Source: JAXLQL01 sp046331625
GTDB lineage: Bacteria; Acidobacteriota; Terriglobia; Bryobacterales; Bryobacteraceae
Assembly (NCBI GenBank): GCA_046331625.1
Contig: JAXLQL010000001.1
Span: 434,001-498,000, forward strand
Direction: 5' to 3'
Length of the DNA: 64,000 bases
The notes beneath the pieces are model-generated. The model had not been told where the DNA came from and searched no databases. It saw only the letters and a list, made by a program, of their open reading frames with translations. A program made the position numbers and the translations under genes. Below, piece by piece: positions 62,982 to 64,000 of the stretch (position 1 is the stretch's first letter; each line of letters starts with the position of its first letter).

Positions 62982-63640
62982 TCACGCGGCGCAAGGGCTC
63001 GGGGACGGTGTCCTGAACGGAGCCTGGGCAAGCAGCCTCCTTGCTCCGGCAAGGACCGGCTTGTCCCAACCTTCCACGTCGATCTTCATCACTTCATCAC
63101 AATGGGCGCCGACTCACAGAATCCATGAACCAAGTCCTCGATTGTTTGACACTCAACCTCGAAGCGCGGCCCTTCAAGACTCGATTGTGGGTTCAAAGAA
63201 CATAGGCCCACGTTTGCCACCGGACCGTGAAACAACAAGCGCTTCTCCCGTTTGTCGCCGAGAGACCTGTGGGCCAAGCGGAATTTGTCCTGCGTTCAAT
63301 CAATCCCCGGCTCAACGAAAGCAATCCGTACTGCAGGGGATCCGGCTCGAGGAAGTGCACATGGCGGACCCGCTGATCGGGAAGGGTGCGAATGCGGAGT
63401 GTTCCAGGTGAGCGCCCACATCCCAAAGAACATCGCCTTCCCGGAGATATGCTGCCGAACTCTCCCACACTTCGGGCTCACAAGCTCCCTCTGAGAACAC
63501 ACGGCGCTGGACAACGTCGCGTTCATCGAGCGTGATCCACGTGTCGCCGAAGTACGGCACCTGCAGCCGGGCATGACCTTGCGCCGCTCTGAGCCAGGAC
63601 CAGAAAACGGCGCTTCATGGGATGATCCGGCCGATGCCGG
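62982..63640 (-). pseudogene. FkbM-type methyltransferase, multiply frameshifted
   Basis: Pieces of one protein appear in successive frames: QVPYFGDTWITLDERDVVQR and YLREGDVLWDVGAHL (SAM motif; about 63440-63560), then VHFLEPDPLQYGLLSLSRG (about 63310-63370), GPRFEVECQTIEDLVHGFCE (about 63110-63180) and MKIDVEGWDKPVLAGARRLL (about 63030-63090), ending at 62982. The LDIEG-type motif identifies the FkbM family. A GTGATGAA tandem duplication near 63085-63100 causes one break. The start is unclear. It is dead as read. Confidence 0.65.
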
Positions 63641-63678
63641 TAGCGTCGAGGCCACCGAGGATACAGTCCGACTCAGCT

Positions 63679-64000
63679 TCAGACATGGTTGGCCACCAAC
63701 TCCCATCGGCAGGGCAGAAACACCAAGCTCCACCCCGCCGCCTGAAGCCTGCCGGAACCGTATACGTCGGCGGGTTCTATTGTCAACTCTCCTGCGTCTA
63801 ACAGATGATCGAAGCGGTGTATATCAGAAGCATCACCCGCCGCGAAATGCAGAAGGTAGCGACCAGGCAGGAGATTCGGCGATGGAATGCGCAAGTCGAG
63901 GTATCCGTCGCGGGACAGCGAGGGGATTTCGAAATTGACATCCGAGGTGAAAACCGTGAACACCGGCGTCCCTGCGTCTGTATGAATGCCTACGCCAAAT
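63679..64000 (-). CDS. wzt: C-terminal sugar-binding domain of a Wzt-type ABC transporter ATPase (partial)
   Basis: The frame is open to the right edge, so only the last ~106 residues are in the window. The sequence GVGIHTDAGTPVFTVFTSDV then FEIPSLSRDGYLDLRIPSPN, LLPGRYLLHFAAGD and ELTIEPADVYGSGRLQAAG fits the C-terminal carbohydrate-binding beta-sandwich of Wzt, which recognises the end of O-antigen or EPS chains before export. The ATPase domain would be just outside the window. The GTG at 63963 is internal, not a start. Confidence 0.75.
   Translation of the reverse strand, partial: FGVGIHTDAGTPVFTVFTSDVNFEIPSLSRDGYLDLRIPSPNLLPGRYLLHFAAGDASDIHRFDHLLDAGELTIEPADVYGSGRLQAAGWSLVFLPCRWELVANHV

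Noticed and set aside
61475..63016. 513-codon plus-strand frame opposite asparagine synthase
   Set aside because: It opposes a gene with all catalytic motifs, and its own translation is Arg/Gln-rich without structure.

Overview
The window looks like chromosomal DNA of a GC-rich Acidobacteriota bacterium, most likely of the Bryobacterales/Solibacter type. The grounds are the gene families: an acidobacterial duplicated orphan permease (ADOP), a DUF1592/DUF1552 'planctomycete-cytochrome' pair, a 1098-residue Oar-like TonB-dependent outer-membrane protein, an SBBP beta-propeller, a TIGR03437-like C-terminus, and an exosortase/PEP-CTERM system. The taxonomy is an inference; no 16S rRNA or tRNA gene is visible.

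Layout. 1-2.6 kb: the end of a secreted protein and acetyl-CoA synthetase. 2.65-4.3 kb: three small toxin-antitoxin-type units (PIN toxin with Phd-like antitoxin, an orphan YgiT-type zinc-finger protein, ParD/ParE). 4.4-11.1 kb: a secreted-oxidoreductase operon (DUF1592, DUF1552, ADOP). 11.2-25.5 kb: two paralogous membrane proteins with a spermidine-synthase-like domain bracket a TIGR02996/LRR protein, a dinucleotide-binding protein, the Oar-like receptor, a Gfo/Idh/MocA oxidoreductase, a 52-residue membrane protein and an SBBP protein. 25.9-36.7 kb: genes linked to exosortase biology: a PrsT-like TPR lipoprotein, a WecA/MraY-type phosphoglycosyl transferase, two proteins with PEP-CTERM-type tails, a TonB-like protein, a degenerate histidine kinase, and two secreted Ig-like/ASH proteins. 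36.8-40.2 kb: one large secreted-protein gene broken by about a dozen frame changes.

40.2-64 kb is a long minus-strand exopolysaccharide cluster, mostly with overlapping or very short junctions. In transcription order it holds a Wzt-type ABC ATPase (cut by the window end), a broken FkbM methyltransferase, asparagine synthase, a series of glycosyltransferases, a Wzy-like polymerase, a GDP-mannose-3,5-epimerase-like enzyme, a GT2, a carbamoyltransferase, exosortase, EpsI, an intact FkbM methyltransferase, and two GT-C-like membrane proteins separated from the rest by gene remnants. Together these suggest a carbamoylated, methylated polysaccharide built on a lipid carrier, and a sorting system that may anchor or secrete PEP-CTERM proteins with it.

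The most striking signal is a run of 15 G (minus strand) inside a glycosyltransferase gene at 60371-60385. The gene is out of frame as read and becomes a complete 444-residue enzyme if one G is removed. This is either a phase-variable switch in the exopolysaccharide cluster or a homopolymer error. Several other frame breaks exist (11.6 kb, 37-39.5 kb, 57.07 kb, 63 kb). The one at 57.07 kb and many of the others look like single- or double-base indels that leave otherwise good protein sequence, so read-level verification matters for all of them.
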